Assembly: GCF_014861365.1 (NCBI RefSeq)
Contig: NZ_RRYW01000004.1
Span: forward strand, 1-64,000
Source: Psychrobacter sp. FME6
GTDB taxonomy: Bacteria > Pseudomonadota > Gammaproteobacteria > Pseudomonadales > Moraxellaceae
Direction of reading: 5' to 3'
Length of the DNA stretch: 64,000 nt
Position 1 is the first letter of the stretch. Every line of letters begins with the position of its first letter. The translations under genes and the position numbers were made by a program. Positions 18,514 through 27,484 of the stretch are shown here, piece by piece. Under the pieces are notes generated by a model. It was not told where the DNA came from. It searched no databases and was given only the letters and a program-made list of their open reading frames with translations.

Positions 18514-19557
18514 ATGACAACTGCCGTACAAACACATACTCCTGCTGCTAGAGTAAGACCTAAAAAAGCCATTCAAGGTGAAAAACTACGTGGCTATGAC
18601 AAAGTTGCCCGTATCCCAATTAAAGTGATCCCGACAGTCGAGGCGAAGAAAAAGCCAGATTGGATTCGGGTTAAGCTGTCCTCACCTGCTGAAGTGGCAC
18701 GCATCAAAGCCAAACTACGCGAGCAAAAACTCTATACCGTCTGTGAAGAGGCCGCTTGCCCTAACCTAGCGCAGTGCTTTAGCGATGGCACCGCCACCTT
18801 TATGATTATGGGCGATATCTGTACCCGTCGCTGTCCGTTCTGTGATGTCGGTCATGGTCGCCCCAATGAGTTAGATAAGGATGAGCCGCGCCATACCGCT
18901 GAGACCATCTTAGGGTTAGAATTAAAATATGCGGTTATTACCTCGGTTGACCGTGACGACCTAAAAGACGGTGGTGCCAATCACTTCGTTGAAGTCCTTA
19001 ACGAATCACGCGCGCTTAGTCCTAATTGCTTGATCGAAATCCTAGTGCCCGATTTCCGCGGTCGTATGGATGTTGCCTTGGACTTATTGACTGAAACCGC
19101 ACCGGATGTGTTTAACCACAATATCGAGACGGTGCCGCGTCTTTATAAAGCCTTCCGCCCCGGTTCTGATTATCAGCATTCGTTAGACCTGCTAAAGCTG
19201 TATAAAGAGCGTCGTCCTGATATCGCTACCAAATGCGGCTTTATGGTCGGACTGGGCGAAACTGAAGAAGAGATTTATGCATTGCTCGATGACTTAAAAG
19301 CGCATAATGTAGATATGATTACGATTGGACAATATCTGCAGCCAAGTAAGAACCATGCCCCAGTTGACCGTTATGTGCATCCAGACGAGTTTCAGCGCTA
19401 TATGGATTATGGTAAAAAGATTGGTTTCTTTAACGTTTGGGCCGGCCCTATGGTACGTTCAAGCTACTTTGCCGATCGTCAATACTACGGTGAGGATTGC
19501 CCAGCGCCTATTCGTAGTAAAAAAGCGCTTGAGGCTGAAGGTAAATTGGGCTGTTAG
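18514..19557 (+). CDS. lipA: Lipoyl synthase
   Basis: This 347-residue radical SAM enzyme inserts two sulfurs into protein-bound octanoyl groups to make lipoate. Both iron-sulfur sites are complete: the auxiliary cluster Cys77, Cys82, Cys88 ([12 protein letters not shown]) and the SAM cluster Cys103, Cys107, Cys110 (CTRRCPFC). The C-terminal [12 protein letters not shown] contains the conserved Arg-Ser-Ser. An N-terminal extension of about 45 residues is common in this group. lipB is not next to it. A terminator follows within 40 bases of the stop. Confidence 0.98.
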   Translation: MTTAVQTHTPAARVRPKKAIQGEKLRGYDKVARIPIKVIPTVEAKKKPDWIRVKLSSPAEVARIKAKLREQKLYTVCEEAACPNLAQCFSDGTATFMIMGDICTRRCPFCDVGHGRPNELDKDEPRHTAETILGLELKYAVITSVDRDDLKDGGANHFVEVLNESRALSPNCLIEILVPDFRGRMDVALDLLTETAPDVFNHNIETVPRLYKAFRPGSDYQHSLDLLKLYKERRPDIATKCGFMVGLGETEEEIYALLDDLKAHNVDMITIGQYLQPSKNHAPVDRYVHPDEFQRYMDYGKKIGFFNVWAGPMVRSSYFADRQYYGEDCPAPIRSKKALEAEGKLGC

Positions 19558-19595
19558 TATCGAATTGATTACGTCAGTTTATTGCTAATAGTAAA

Positions 19596-19628
19596 CAAAA
19601 AGGAGACCTAAATAGGTCTCCTTTTTAT
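19596..19628 (+). terminator. Rho-independent terminator of lipA
   Basis: AAAAAGGAGACCTA and TAGGTCTCCTTTTT form a strong stem with a two- to four-base loop and a T run on the plus strand. It is symmetrical enough to act in both directions. Confidence 0.9.
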
Positions 19629-19635
19629 TTATTAT

Positions 19636-19905
19636 TAGGGGCTGTATAGAATTCATCTATTAGGACTGCTGATCGCTAAAATAATTCCAGACTAGGCGTA
19701 AATCGAAGGTAATGTCGAGACCTTAGCTAGATTTACAACAACGTCTGGGGCGATTTTAGCATCAGTCCGAAGGAACAGGACTATTTTTTGCCACTTCATA
19801 GCCAAAAATATCGCGCTTAGAATAACTAAACTTACTATTTTTGGCGTCGAATTGCCTAAAAAATAGTCTCTGTCAGTTCCTTAGCTGAATTCTATACAGC
19901 CCCTA
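19636..19905. mobile_element. 270-bp MITE-like element, copy 1
   Basis: The element is bounded by GGGGCTGTATAGAATTC and its exact reverse complement, with TA on each outer side, as if TA had been duplicated on insertion. It has no open frame of note. The inside folds as two imperfect hairpins: one from GGACTGCTGATCGC to its partner ending CAGTCC, the other from GGAACAGGACTATTTTTT to AAAAAATAGTC...GTTCC. A copy at 37586-37855 is its reverse complement with one difference that I could find in 270 bases. TA duplication is typical of the IS630/Tc1 group, but the mobilising transposase is not in the window. Confidence 0.88.
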
Positions 19906-20065
19906 GCTTTCATAAGCTTTTTTCTCTAAACCTTAACTCATTATTTTTTCTACGTAAAACGGTTACACTATGAAGTTAAGATAATGCTATATTTTTAAGC
20001 CTTAGTTTAAAAATAAAAATAGCAATAACTCTCGCACCCTTTTTTTATCACATAAGGATTGACCA

Positions 20066-20539
20066 ATGAGCAGCGAATTTACCCCACAGGAAGGCTCTTG
20101 CTCCTGTTATAGCAATACTTATACTATTAATGCTAAGCCTGTCGGCCGCTTTATCTGTCACTGCACGATTTGCCAAGAATATACAGGCCAAGCTTATAAC
20201 GATGTGACGGTATTGCTAAAGTCTGATGTGAGTCAATTAAACCTGATTAGAACCAAATTTCGCCGTTGGAAACTGCCGCCCAATATCAGTCGTGGGCTTT
20301 GTACTCGCTGTAATAAACCCAGTATAGAAATGGCAGTTGGTGGTACTCTCATGTTAGTACCGACATCGAATTACCCTGACGTCACCGCACTACCTGAGCC
20401 GTCCATGCATCTGTTTTATAATCGCCGCGTCGAAGACATCGACGATGATTTGCCTAAATATAATGGCTTTGTGCAAAGTCAGGCGATGATGGTTAAAGCG
20501 CTGGCTCAAGGATTGTATAAGAGAGTCAGTAAACGCTAA
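20066..20539 (+). CDS. GFA-family zinc protein
   Basis: This 157-residue protein matches the GFA/CENP-V fold. It has a first Cys pair (Cys12, Cys14 in CSC), then CHCTIC (Cys31, Cys33, Cys36) and a later CTRC pair that would hold structural and active-site zinc. The family is annotated as glutathione-dependent formaldehyde-activating, but most members have no proven activity. There is no formaldehyde dehydrogenase gene nearby, so the function stays open. AAGGATTGACC precedes the ATG. Confidence 0.82.
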   Translation: MSSEFTPQEGSCSCYSNTYTINAKPVGRFICHCTICQEYTGQAYNDVTVLLKSDVSQLNLIRTKFRRWKLPPNISRGLCTRCNKPSIEMAVGGTLMLVPTSNYPDVTALPEPSMHLFYNRRVEDIDDDLPKYNGFVQSQAMMVKALAQGLYKRVSKR

Positions 20540-20612
20540 TGGCTATGTTTGAACTCCAAATTTAGTATTCAACAGACTAATCTTTCCTTCACACACTCAT
20601 TTGGAAATCACT

Positions 20613-21506
20613 ATGATCTCAACAGTAGTAGAAGATACCGAGCACTTATCTGCTGACATCGCTATTATTGGTGGTAGCGGTCTCTATCAGATGGAAGCAC
20701 TAACCAACAAGCGTAATGTGAAAGTATCGACGCCTTATGGGATGCCGTCCGATGATATCGTATTAGGAGATCTCGATGGCGTGAGCGTCGCCTTTCTAAC
20801 GCGTCACGGTCAAGGTCATAAACTTACGCCATCAGAGGTGCCTTACCGTGCCAATATTTATGCGCTTAAAAATTTGGGAGTGCGCTATATTATCTCGGTA
20901 TCGGCGGTTGGCTCTCTACGAGAGCAACTTAAGCCGTTAGATATGGTCGTCCCCGATCAAATGATAGATATGACCAAACATAGAGCTACTACGTTCTTCG
21001 GTGATGGCGCAGTGGCTCATGTTTCTATGGCTGATCCGTTGTGCCCTGCGGTTGGCAAGATATTACAGCGCGCTTATGATAAAGCGACTATTAATGAGGG
21101 AAACTGTCATGCCACAGCGACTTATATTTGTATAGAAGGGCCTCAGTTCTCCACGCGTGCTGAGTCGCATTGGTATCGTCAAATGCAAGCGGATATCATC
21201 GGTATGACTAATATGCCAGAGGCCAAGCTGGCGCGTGAAGCTAGTATTGCTTATGCCACGCTAGCGCTAGTGACAGATTTCGATTGTTGGCATCCTACTG
21301 AGGAAGCAGTTAGCGCCGATTATGCGATTCAGAATTTGATGAAAAATGCGAAAAACGCGCAGCAGGTAATTAAACACGCTGTCACTCTACTCGCTGTTGA
21401 GCAGCCTAAATCAATCGCTCATAATGCCCTAGCTCAAGCGCTGGTTACACCTATTGATGCCATGAGTGATGAGGTTAAAACCAGACTGGCAGCTTTATTG
21501 CCGTAA
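20613..21506 (+). CDS. S-methyl-5'-thioadenosine / thioinosine phosphorylase family protein
   Basis: This 297-residue nucleoside phosphorylase of the PNP/MTAP family has IIGGSGLYQME near the N-terminus, phosphate-binding FLTRHGQGHKLTPSEVPYRANI, the SAVGSLRE turn and GPQFSTRAE...GMTNMPEAKLARE in the C-terminal half, ending in the DFDCWH segment. It splits methylthio-nucleosides from polyamine and quorum-signal synthesis into base and methylthioribose-1-phosphate. Base preference (adenine against hypoxanthine) cannot be settled by eye. An in-frame TTG lies four codons upstream; ATG at 20613 after TTGGAAA is preferred. The next gene is convergent. Confidence 0.9.
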   Translation: MISTVVEDTEHLSADIAIIGGSGLYQMEALTNKRNVKVSTPYGMPSDDIVLGDLDGVSVAFLTRHGQGHKLTPSEVPYRANIYALKNLGVRYIISVSAVGSLREQLKPLDMVVPDQMIDMTKHRATTFFGDGAVAHVSMADPLCPAVGKILQRAYDKATINEGNCHATATYICIEGPQFSTRAESHWYRQMQADIIGMTNMPEAKLAREASIAYATLALVTDFDCWHPTEEAVSADYAIQNLMKNAKNAQQVIKHAVTLLAVEQPKSIAHNALAQALVTPIDAMSDEVKTRLAALLP

Positions 21507-21566
21507 TTTACTGCTAAAGTGGTTTGGTATAATCGTTCGTTTGCTACAGTTTTTTTATTACTTTTG

Positions 21567-22208
21567 CTATAAGCAATCAAGCCAACCCACTGGTAAATGC
21601 GCCAAATCCGCTGGTTCATCGATGTCGGGTAGCGGCTCTAATAAAGCTAACGACCAGTTTAAGGCAGCGATGCGCTGCTGAGTGATCGATGCGACGCTCG
21701 CGGTGCTCCATTCAATATCTGAAAACAAACTCGCCTGCTCTCGTTTAAACCCAAACAGCACATACCCCCCATCTAAAGCGGGAATCATCACAGCATCGTG
21801 CGGCTCTAATTGCTGCGCGGCTTGTTTTAGTTTGGTGGCACTCAGACTAGGGCAATCAGCCCCCATCAACAGTACATTATCAAACTTAACTAACGCTTGC
21901 TGACTGGCAGTAAACATACGAATACCCAATTCGCCTCCAACCTGCGCTGACCATCGCAATGACTCGGATAGCTCAAGCGTCTGCCAGCAAGGATCAGACG
22001 GTGCTGGACTGACACATAGCTCAACGTTATAGCCAGTCGCTATCGCTTGCTCAATGCTATGTATTAGTAACTTGCGCGCCATCATCGCCGCCCCTGCAAT
22101 ACCAAGAGCCGGCTGCAAACGTGTTTTTGCCATGCCCTCAGCTGGGAATTTGGCAAAGATGATAATTAGCGTTGAGTCATTACTTTTAAGTTGCTTATCT
22201 ACAGGCAT
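21567..22208 (-). CDS. TIGR04282-type glycosyltransferase (arsenosugar cluster)
   Basis: This 213-residue protein begins 'IIIFAKFPAEGMAKTRL', the nucleotide-sugar loop of the TIGR04282 family (CofC/MobA-like GT-A fold), and has GADCPSLSATKL near 108-119 and ALDGGYVLFG near 137-146. In the family it is linked to arsenosugar biosynthesis with a TIGR04283 glycosyltransferase and ArsS, which both lie just upstream on the same strand. The actual donor and acceptor are unknown. The 116-base gap to the upstream gene holds a short repeat. It converges with the phosphorylase gene. Confidence 0.87.
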   Translation of the reverse strand: MPVDKQLKSNDSTLIIIFAKFPAEGMAKTRLQPALGIAGAAMMARKLLIHSIEQAIATGYNVELCVSPAPSDPCWQTLELSESLRWSAQVGGELGIRMFTASQQALVKFDNVLLMGADCPSLSATKLKQAAQQLEPHDAVMIPALDGGYVLFGFKREQASLFSDIEWSTASVASITQQRIAALNWSLALLEPLPDIDEPADLAHLPVGWLDCL

Positions 22209-22223
22209 AATGGTTCTTTTTGA

Positions 22224-22300
22224 TATAGCTGATTCACTTTAAAACCGATACGAGTGCTATTTATTTTATTACAATCGTATCGATTCTATTTAGAACTGCC
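22224..22300. repeat. Short internally deleted copy of the ~140-bp repeat family
   Basis: It begins TATAGCTGATTCACTTTAAA and ends TTTAGAACTGCC, matching both ends of the repeat at 14692-14832 (TATAGTTGATTTACTTTAAA and TTTAGAACTAG), but the central ~65 bases are missing. It lies between two co-oriented glycosyltransferase genes. Confidence 0.6.
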
Positions 22301-22324
22301 TATATTTAAATGATTGAAGTGATC

Positions 22325-23047
22325 TTAACTTTTATCATAACGCTGCTTAATGCTTTCAGCCGATACCCCGCGCCAATAGTCAAAACGCAGATGCCACATC
22401 AACCGTATTGTCCGCCATGTGCCATGCCGCTGCCATCGTCGCGGCGAAGTGCTTACTTTGTGCTTTAAGCAAAGCGGTTTTGCGATACTTTTAAGGTGTT
22501 TGCACAGCTCAATATCCTCCATCAACGGCTGATTAGGGTAACCACCGATCTGTTCAAATAGAGACTTTTTTACAAAAATTGCTTGATCACCAGTAGCAAT
22601 ACCTGTCACTCTTGAGCGCCCATTCATCATCTGACTGACTAGCCATAGCATCGGGTCATCGCTGTCTAACCGAACATCGAAACGACCCCACTCTGCTTTT
22701 GATGCGGATTGGACAATCTCATAGATAGCAGTTTTTGGTAGTTGCGTATCGGCATGCAAGAATAATAATATATCGCCAGTCGCCAACACTGCGCCCGCAT
22801 TCATCTGGGTAGCTCGACCAGCAGTCGACTCGATAACTTGCCCGCTAATGGTTGACTGTTTACTGTTAGACACGGTATCCATCAGCGCCTGAGCAACTCC
22901 CATTGAGCCGTCTGCCGAGCCACCATCTACTAATAATATTTGCGTTGGTAACGGGGTTAGGCTGGCAATATTTTCAAACAAACGAGGTAGGTTATCTGCC
23001 TCATTAAGTATGGGAATAATGATCGAAATAGTAGAAATAACCTTCAT
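22325..23047 (-). CDS. TIGR04283-type family 2 glycosyltransferase (arsenosugar cluster)
   Basis: This 240-residue GT-A glycosyltransferase opens with ISIIIPILNEADNLPRLFENI and has LLVDGGSADGS near 38-48, LFLHADTQLP (the DxD-like site) near 94-103 and the family's ATGDQAIFVKKSLFEQIGGYP near 151-172 (given in parts). In the family it is paired with TIGR04282 and ArsS for arsenosugar or related sugars. Its ATG is one base after the TAA of arsS, which points to coupled translation. Confidence 0.9.
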   Translation of the reverse strand: MKVISTISIIIPILNEADNLPRLFENIASLTPLPTQILLVDGGSADGSMGVAQALMDTVSNSKQSTISGQVIESTAGRATQMNAGAVLATGDILLFLHADTQLPKTAIYEIVQSASKAEWGRFDVRLDSDDPMLWLVSQMMNGRSRVTGIATGDQAIFVKKSLFEQIGGYPNQPLMEDIELCKHLKSIAKPLCLKHKVSTSPRRWQRHGTWRTIRLMWHLRFDYWRGVSAESIKQRYDKS

Positions 23048-23048
23048 C

Positions 23049-24023
23049 TTAAATAACGCTATCTTTTTCTTCTAAGGAGCCACCACAACTGCTACCTTGG
23101 CCCGCTGTACAACCATAGCAATGATCACCGATAGCGATATCGTCACCACTAGGATGCTGAGTCAGTAAGTCTCGTAAATGACGGCGCGACTTATTGGGCA
23201 CTGGCATCTCTAGTTGCTGATTAAAATCGCAATCGAACAATTCACCCAACCAATTGACACTTATCGTCTCACGGCACATCACCTCTTTTAAATTCTCAGC
23301 CTCATAGCTCGCTTTGAGCAAATCCATGTACGGATGAAACTCATTTTTGGCTAATAGTACCGCGCCAAAACGCTGAATGGGCATATTAGTTAATGCAAAC
23401 AATTGATTGAACTCAATATCGAAATGTTGTTTTAGCTCGTGCTTATAATCTGCTTCTAATTGCTGCTGATCAGGTGGTAACGTAGCGCCTTGTGGGTTAT
23501 AGACGAGGTTTAGAGTGAGATTTGAGCCAGACTTACCATAACCCAGCGCATTGAGCTTATGTAGCCCTAAAATACTGTCATCAAAGGCACCTTTGCCGCG
23601 CTGCTTATCCACGTTTTTGAGCGAATAACACGGCAAAGAAGCAATAATTTCTACTTGGTTATCTGCTAAGAACTGGGCCAAACCCTCAAACCCATCTTCC
23701 ATTAAAATCGTTAAATTGCAGCGATCGATCACTTTGACACCTAATGCCCGCGCCGCTTTAACCAAATACTTAAAATCTTCGTGCATCTCAGGTGCGCCGC
23801 CAGTCAAATCCAGCGTATGAATACCTTGTGCCTGTAGCACTTTTGGTATCAGCTCAACCAATTCACGCGACATCATCTCTGTGCGATAAGGGCTAGCCGC
23901 CACGTGACAATGCACGCAGGACATATTACATAAGTAGCCCATATTAACTTGTAATACCGTCAATTCGCGACGTTTGATCGCAGGAAAATCGGTGAACTCG
24001 AGTAATTCAATGGTAGATTTCAT
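23049..24023 (-). CDS. arsS: Arsenosugar biosynthesis radical SAM protein ArsS
   Basis: This 324-residue radical SAM protein has the SAM cluster Cys32, Cys36, Cys39 (CNMSCVHC), LDLTGGAPEMHEDF (Gly-Gly SAM-binding) and a C-terminal Cys-rich end, CYGCTAGQGSSCGG, that holds an extra cluster. This is the ArsS (rSAM_SeCys-like) layout. In arsenosugar-making bacteria ArsS adds the ribosyl part of SAM to methylated arsenic. The methyltransferase ArsM is not nearby, so the arsenic role is inferred from the family. An in-frame TTG 11 codons upstream is rejected in favour of ATG at 24023. It is translationally coupled to the TIGR04283 gene. Confidence 0.9.
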   Translation of the reverse strand: MKSTIELLEFTDFPAIKRRELTVLQVNMGYLCNMSCVHCHVAASPYRTEMMSRELVELIPKVLQAQGIHTLDLTGGAPEMHEDFKYLVKAARALGVKVIDRCNLTILMEDGFEGLAQFLADNQVEIIASLPCYSLKNVDKQRGKGAFDDSILGLHKLNALGYGKSGSNLTLNLVYNPQGATLPPDQQQLEADYKHELKQHFDIEFNQLFALTNMPIQRFGAVLLAKNEFHPYMDLLKASYEAENLKEVMCRETISVNWLGELFDCDFNQQLEMPVPNKSRRHLRDLLTQHPSGDDIAIGDHCYGCTAGQGSSCGGSLEEKDSVI

Positions 24024-24166
24024 AAAAGTATAGAACCCAGTTGGTTTAAGAGCCAATTTTTATAGTACGTCTTAAAAGATAAGAAGGATGACTTTATACC
24101 TGCTGTCTTATTAATATATAACCATATTAAAGTTTATCTAATCAATAATATTTGATTATATCGCTT

Positions 24167-25462
24167 TTATTTGGCATTGATAAAGCGCTTATCAATGTAT
24201 CGTTTGAGAGTCCAAACCCATCGACCTTGTAAACTATACTTACCCCAACTGCCGATGGCGTACTTATCGCCGCAAGAGAGTAAATATAACGTACGCTTTT
24301 TTGGCTCATAGCTTTGCAATGGCTCATAGCTTTGCAGGGGCTCATCTGCCAAATATGCCAATAGATTATCAGCTTCTACAATACCGCCAAACACGGCATG
24401 CACGCCAGAGTGCGCCATATCTTGATCAACACGCGTACATACATCGCCAACGGCAAATACGTTAGGGTGCGAGGTACTCTGCTGCACACGATTGACCGCT
24501 ATAAACCCATTGTCTATGGTTGCAATATCGGTATGCGCTGTCCATGCTGATCCTGTGACACCAGTAGCAGCAATGACAGCATCAACTGGCAAAGACGTCT
24601 GTGATGATTGCTGTGAAGAATGCTCAAACGAGGAAGTTGATGATGAGTCTGACAGCAGCAACCGCCCTTCAGCAAAGCCGATGGCTCTTGCAAAAACGAC
24701 TTCAATATCATGGCGTTTAAGCTGACCAATGACACGCTTTCTAAAACGATTATCAAATCCAGACAATAAATGCTCACCGCAGACCAAATAGGCTTGGTGA
24801 CTGGGGTGAATCTGCTGCAATATAACCTGCGCTGCCATCACTAATTCCATCGCCGCAGCGCCAGCACCAACGATAGCCAGTCGGTAATGGGTTGTTTGCT
24901 TTGCCGCCGCAATGATTTGTTGCCACTGCCGCGCAAAGTAATGTAACGGCCTGATAGCAATAACACCTTTTGTATCGGAGGTCTGTTTATAAATATTCTC
25001 TTTATCAGTGCTTTCTTTATCAATGCCCTCTTTATCAGCGATTTCTTTGTCAAAACGATGACGCTTGTTGGTCTCTAACCAGTCTAGATTGGTGTCAGCG
25101 CCCGTATTTAAGGACAGCACGTCATAATCATAGTTATAATAACAACCATAGCCAGCACCGCATGGTTTGTTGCCACTGGTGATGACTGTGCGAGAAGTAG
25201 CATCCACTTTCACTATCGGACGTTGAACAAAGCGCACACCTGCTCGCAAACAAAGCGACTTTACATCAATACAGATATCATCGAGTTGATAATGTCCCGC
25301 CATCCAACCAGGCAACATACCTGAATAAATCGTCTGTGGCTGCTCTGTTATCAAAGTAACATCAGTATTGATAAATATTGCATCGTCTGCGCGCTCATTA
25401 CTAAGGCGGCGTAACAAGCCAATATGAGCATGCCCCGCTCCTGCTAATAACAGTTTTTTCAT
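24167..25462 (-). CDS. FAD-dependent pyridine nucleotide-disulfide oxidoreductase, SelD-associated type
   Basis: This 431-residue flavoprotein begins LLLAGAGHAHIGLLRRL (FAD-binding GxGHAH form) and has IYSGMLPGWMAGHY. A second nucleotide site is LAIVGAGAAAMEL, and the end of the FAD domain is VFAVGDVCTR. These match the Nterm_to_SelD family (NDH-2-like), often near ArsS and glycosyltransferases. The electron partner is unknown. It contains two lineage-specific repeats: DKExx four times near 138-157, and PLQSYE twice near 394-405. The start codon region is triplicated at the DNA level (see the repeat at 25452-25497). The arsS gene lies 143 bases downstream in the same orientation. Confidence 0.85.
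   Translation of the reverse strand: MKKLLLAGAGHAHIGLLRRLSNERADDAIFINTDVTLITEQPQTIYSGMLPGWMAGHYQLDDICIDVKSLCLRAGVRFVQRPIVKVDATSRTVITSGNKPCGAGYGCYYNYDYDVLSLNTGADTNLDWLETNKRHRFDKEIADKEGIDKESTDKENIYKQTSDTKGVIAIRPLHYFARQWQQIIAAAKQTTHYRLAIVGAGAAAMELVMAAQVILQQIHPSHQAYLVCGEHLLSGFDNRFRKRVIGQLKRHDIEVVFARAIGFAEGRLLLSDSSSTSSFEHSSQQSSQTSLPVDAVIAATGVTGSAWTAHTDIATIDNGFIAVNRVQQSTSHPNVFAVGDVCTRVDQDMAHSGVHAVFGGIVEADNLLAYLADEPLQSYEPLQSYEPKKRTLYLLSCGDKYAIGSWGKYSLQGRWVWTLKRYIDKRFINAK
24990..25055. repeat. 15-bp in-frame tandem repeat inside the flavoprotein gene
   Basis: Four units of about 15 bases encode Asp-Lys-Glu-x-x on the minus strand (DKEIA, DKEGI, DKEST, DKENI). Unit length is a multiple of three, so copy-number change would keep the frame. 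Confidence 0.8.
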
Positions 25463-25497
25463 AGCTGGTTTTTCATAGCTGGTTTTTCATAGCTGGG
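25452..25497 (-). repeat. 14-bp tandem triplication of the start-codon region
   Basis: On the minus strand CCAGCTATGAAAAA is repeated three times. The three ATGs are at 25490, 25476 and 25462. The first two each open a five-codon frame, MKNQL, whose TGA overlaps the next ATG as ATGA; only the third opens the flavoprotein (MKKLLLAG). The best ribosome site (AGGAATGGA, around 25499-25510) is placed for the first ATG. Confidence 0.9.
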
Positions 25498-25674
25498 TTA
25501 TCCATTCCTATAAGCCTATTATTTGAGCATTAGGTAACGATTTTGTTATAGAGCCGCTTACACAAAGCAGACAACTACACAAATACGTTTGACCGTATAG
25601 GGCTTTGCCGTTAAATTGGTCATAATATCTATTTGAATATATAAATTTATTAAATGATCTTTGAGGATAGCACG

Positions 25675-27441
25675 ATGACGATAAGCACAATAATCAAGCC
25701 AACTTTACTAAGCCTTGGACTAGCGAGCATTATGGGCTGCGCCACTTCACCAACTGCCACCTCAGCCACAGTCAATCAACCAACCTCACAAACCGGCGAT
25801 TCCTCAGCGACAGTTTATTACAATGGCAATATCATCACCATGGAGGGTGATAATCCACAAATGGCAGAAGCATTGGTCACTCAAGCGGGTAAAATCGCTT
25901 ACGTTGGTACTCTAGATACTGCTCAATCAAAATATAACAACGCCGCACAAGTCAATTTGAACGACAAGACATTGCTACCAGGCTTTATCGATCCGCACAG
26001 CCATTTTGATATGGTGTCGAATACCATGGGACAAGTCAATTTAAACCCGCCTCCCGTTGGCAAAGTCGATAGCATCGATAAAATGCTAGCCGCACTAAAA
26101 GCCTATAAAAAAGACAATAATATCGCTGATGGCGAGTGGATATACGGTTGGGGTTATGACGAAAGCCAATTAACAGAACAGCGCCATCCAACCAAGGGTG
26201 AAATCGATAAAGCCTTGCCTAATAACCCTGTTTACCTACAGCATACCAGTGGCCATATGGGCGTGGCGAACAGTAAAGGCCTAGCAGCAATGGAGGTCAC
26301 TGCCGACAGTAAAAACCCAGAGGGCGGTAATATTGCACGCGTCAAAGGCTCTAGCGAACTCAATGGTCTGGTACAAGAAACCGCCATGTATCCTTTTGTG
26401 CGCCATATGCTCGAGGTATTAGAGCCCAATCAAGCCAAATTCTTTGAAAAAACGCAAGATTATTATGCCGAAAATGGTTTAACAACTGCTCATAATGGCT
26501 CCACAGCACGTAACACTATTGAGTTTTTCCAAAAGCAATCCGATGCAGGTAAGCTTAAAATAGATTTGGTCGCGCTTGCGGGCGTCAGTGATTTAGATGA
26601 AAACTTAGCCGATAAAGATTTTGTGTGGAAGACCTATCAAAACGGCTTTAAAGTGCAAGGCACTAAAATCGTTGCCGATGGCTCGCCGCAAGGTAAAACC
26701 GCTTATTTTAGTCAACCTTATATTACCCCAGTGCCAGACTGTGAAAAGGACTGCCGCGGTCTACCTAGTGTCAGCCAAGATGCGCTCAATGAGATGTTTG
26801 TCAAAGCTTACGCCCGCGACAATCAATTATTTATTCATAATAACGGCGATGGCGCGACCGATATGATTATCAAAGCGCACGAATACGCGGTGAAGAAAAC
26901 CGGTCAAGCCGCTGATAAGGATCGCCGCACTGTGCCTATCCATGCCCAATTTGCGCGTCCCGATCAGCTACAAGCTTTCAAAAAATATAATATGATGCCT
27001 TCGTTCTTTACCAATCATACGTATTTTTGGGGTGACGTCCATGTCGAAAATTTAGGCGAAAAACGCGCTAACTTCTCAAGCCCGATAGCCACTGCTGATA
27101 AAATGGGCCTGAAATACACCAATCATTCTGATGATACGGTGACGCCAGTTGACCCTTTATTTACCGTTTGGTCAGCGGTCAATCGTACGTCGCGTTCTGG
27201 CAAAATCATTGGTAAAGACCAACGTGCCAGCCCCTATCAAGCGTTAAAAGCCATTACCACCAACGCCGCTTATGAGTATTATGAAGAGGACAGCAAAGGC
27301 ACCTTAACCCAAGGTAAATTGGCTGACTTGGTGATATTAGACGCCAATCCATTGACCATAGCACCGAATAAGCTAAAGGATATTAACGTGGTAACGACCA
27401 TCAAAGAAGGCAAAACGATTTATCAGCGTCCAGCAAAATAA
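25675..27441 (+). CDS. Lipoprotein amidohydrolase, YtcJ-like
   Basis: This 588-residue protein of the amidohydrolase-3 type starts with a lipoprotein signal: MTISTIIKPTLLSLG followed by LASIMGC, with lipidation at that Cys. A Ser/Thr-rich spacer follows. The catalytic barrel shows the metal-binding His pair in PGFIDPHSHFDM, HAQFARPDQ and NHSDDTVTPVDP. YtcJ-like members hydrolyse formamides or related amides; the substrate here cannot be told. An earlier in-frame ATG (25654) lies before the ribosome site GAGGA, so 25675 is chosen. It should sit on the periplasmic side of a membrane. A stem-loop follows the stop. Confidence 0.88.
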   Translation: MTISTIIKPTLLSLGLASIMGCATSPTATSATVNQPTSQTGDSSATVYYNGNIITMEGDNPQMAEALVTQAGKIAYVGTLDTAQSKYNNAAQVNLNDKTLLPGFIDPHSHFDMVSNTMGQVNLNPPPVGKVDSIDKMLAALKAYKKDNNIADGEWIYGWGYDESQLTEQRHPTKGEIDKALPNNPVYLQHTSGHMGVANSKGLAAMEVTADSKNPEGGNIARVKGSSELNGLVQETAMYPFVRHMLEVLEPNQAKFFEKTQDYYAENGLTTAHNGSTARNTIEFFQKQSDAGKLKIDLVALAGVSDLDENLADKDFVWKTYQNGFKVQGTKIVADGSPQGKTAYFSQPYITPVPDCEKDCRGLPSVSQDALNEMFVKAYARDNQLFIHNNGDGATDMIIKAHEYAVKKTGQAADKDRRTVPIHAQFARPDQLQAFKKYNMMPSFFTNHTYFWGDVHVENLGEKRANFSSPIATADKMGLKYTNHSDDTVTPVDPLFTVWSAVNRTSRSGKIIGKDQRASPYQALKAITTNAAYEYYEEDSKGTLTQGKLADLVILDANPLTIAPNKLKDINVVTTIKEGKTIYQRPAK

Positions 27442-27484
27442 ATAACGGACTCTATGTAGAGTCATATGACAGATAAATTATAAA

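Noticed and set aside
19636-19905. MITE element as a structured small RNA gene
   Set aside because: Exact terminal inverted repeats with outer TA and a second near-identical copy at 37.6 kb fit a transposable element better. No promoter was seen.
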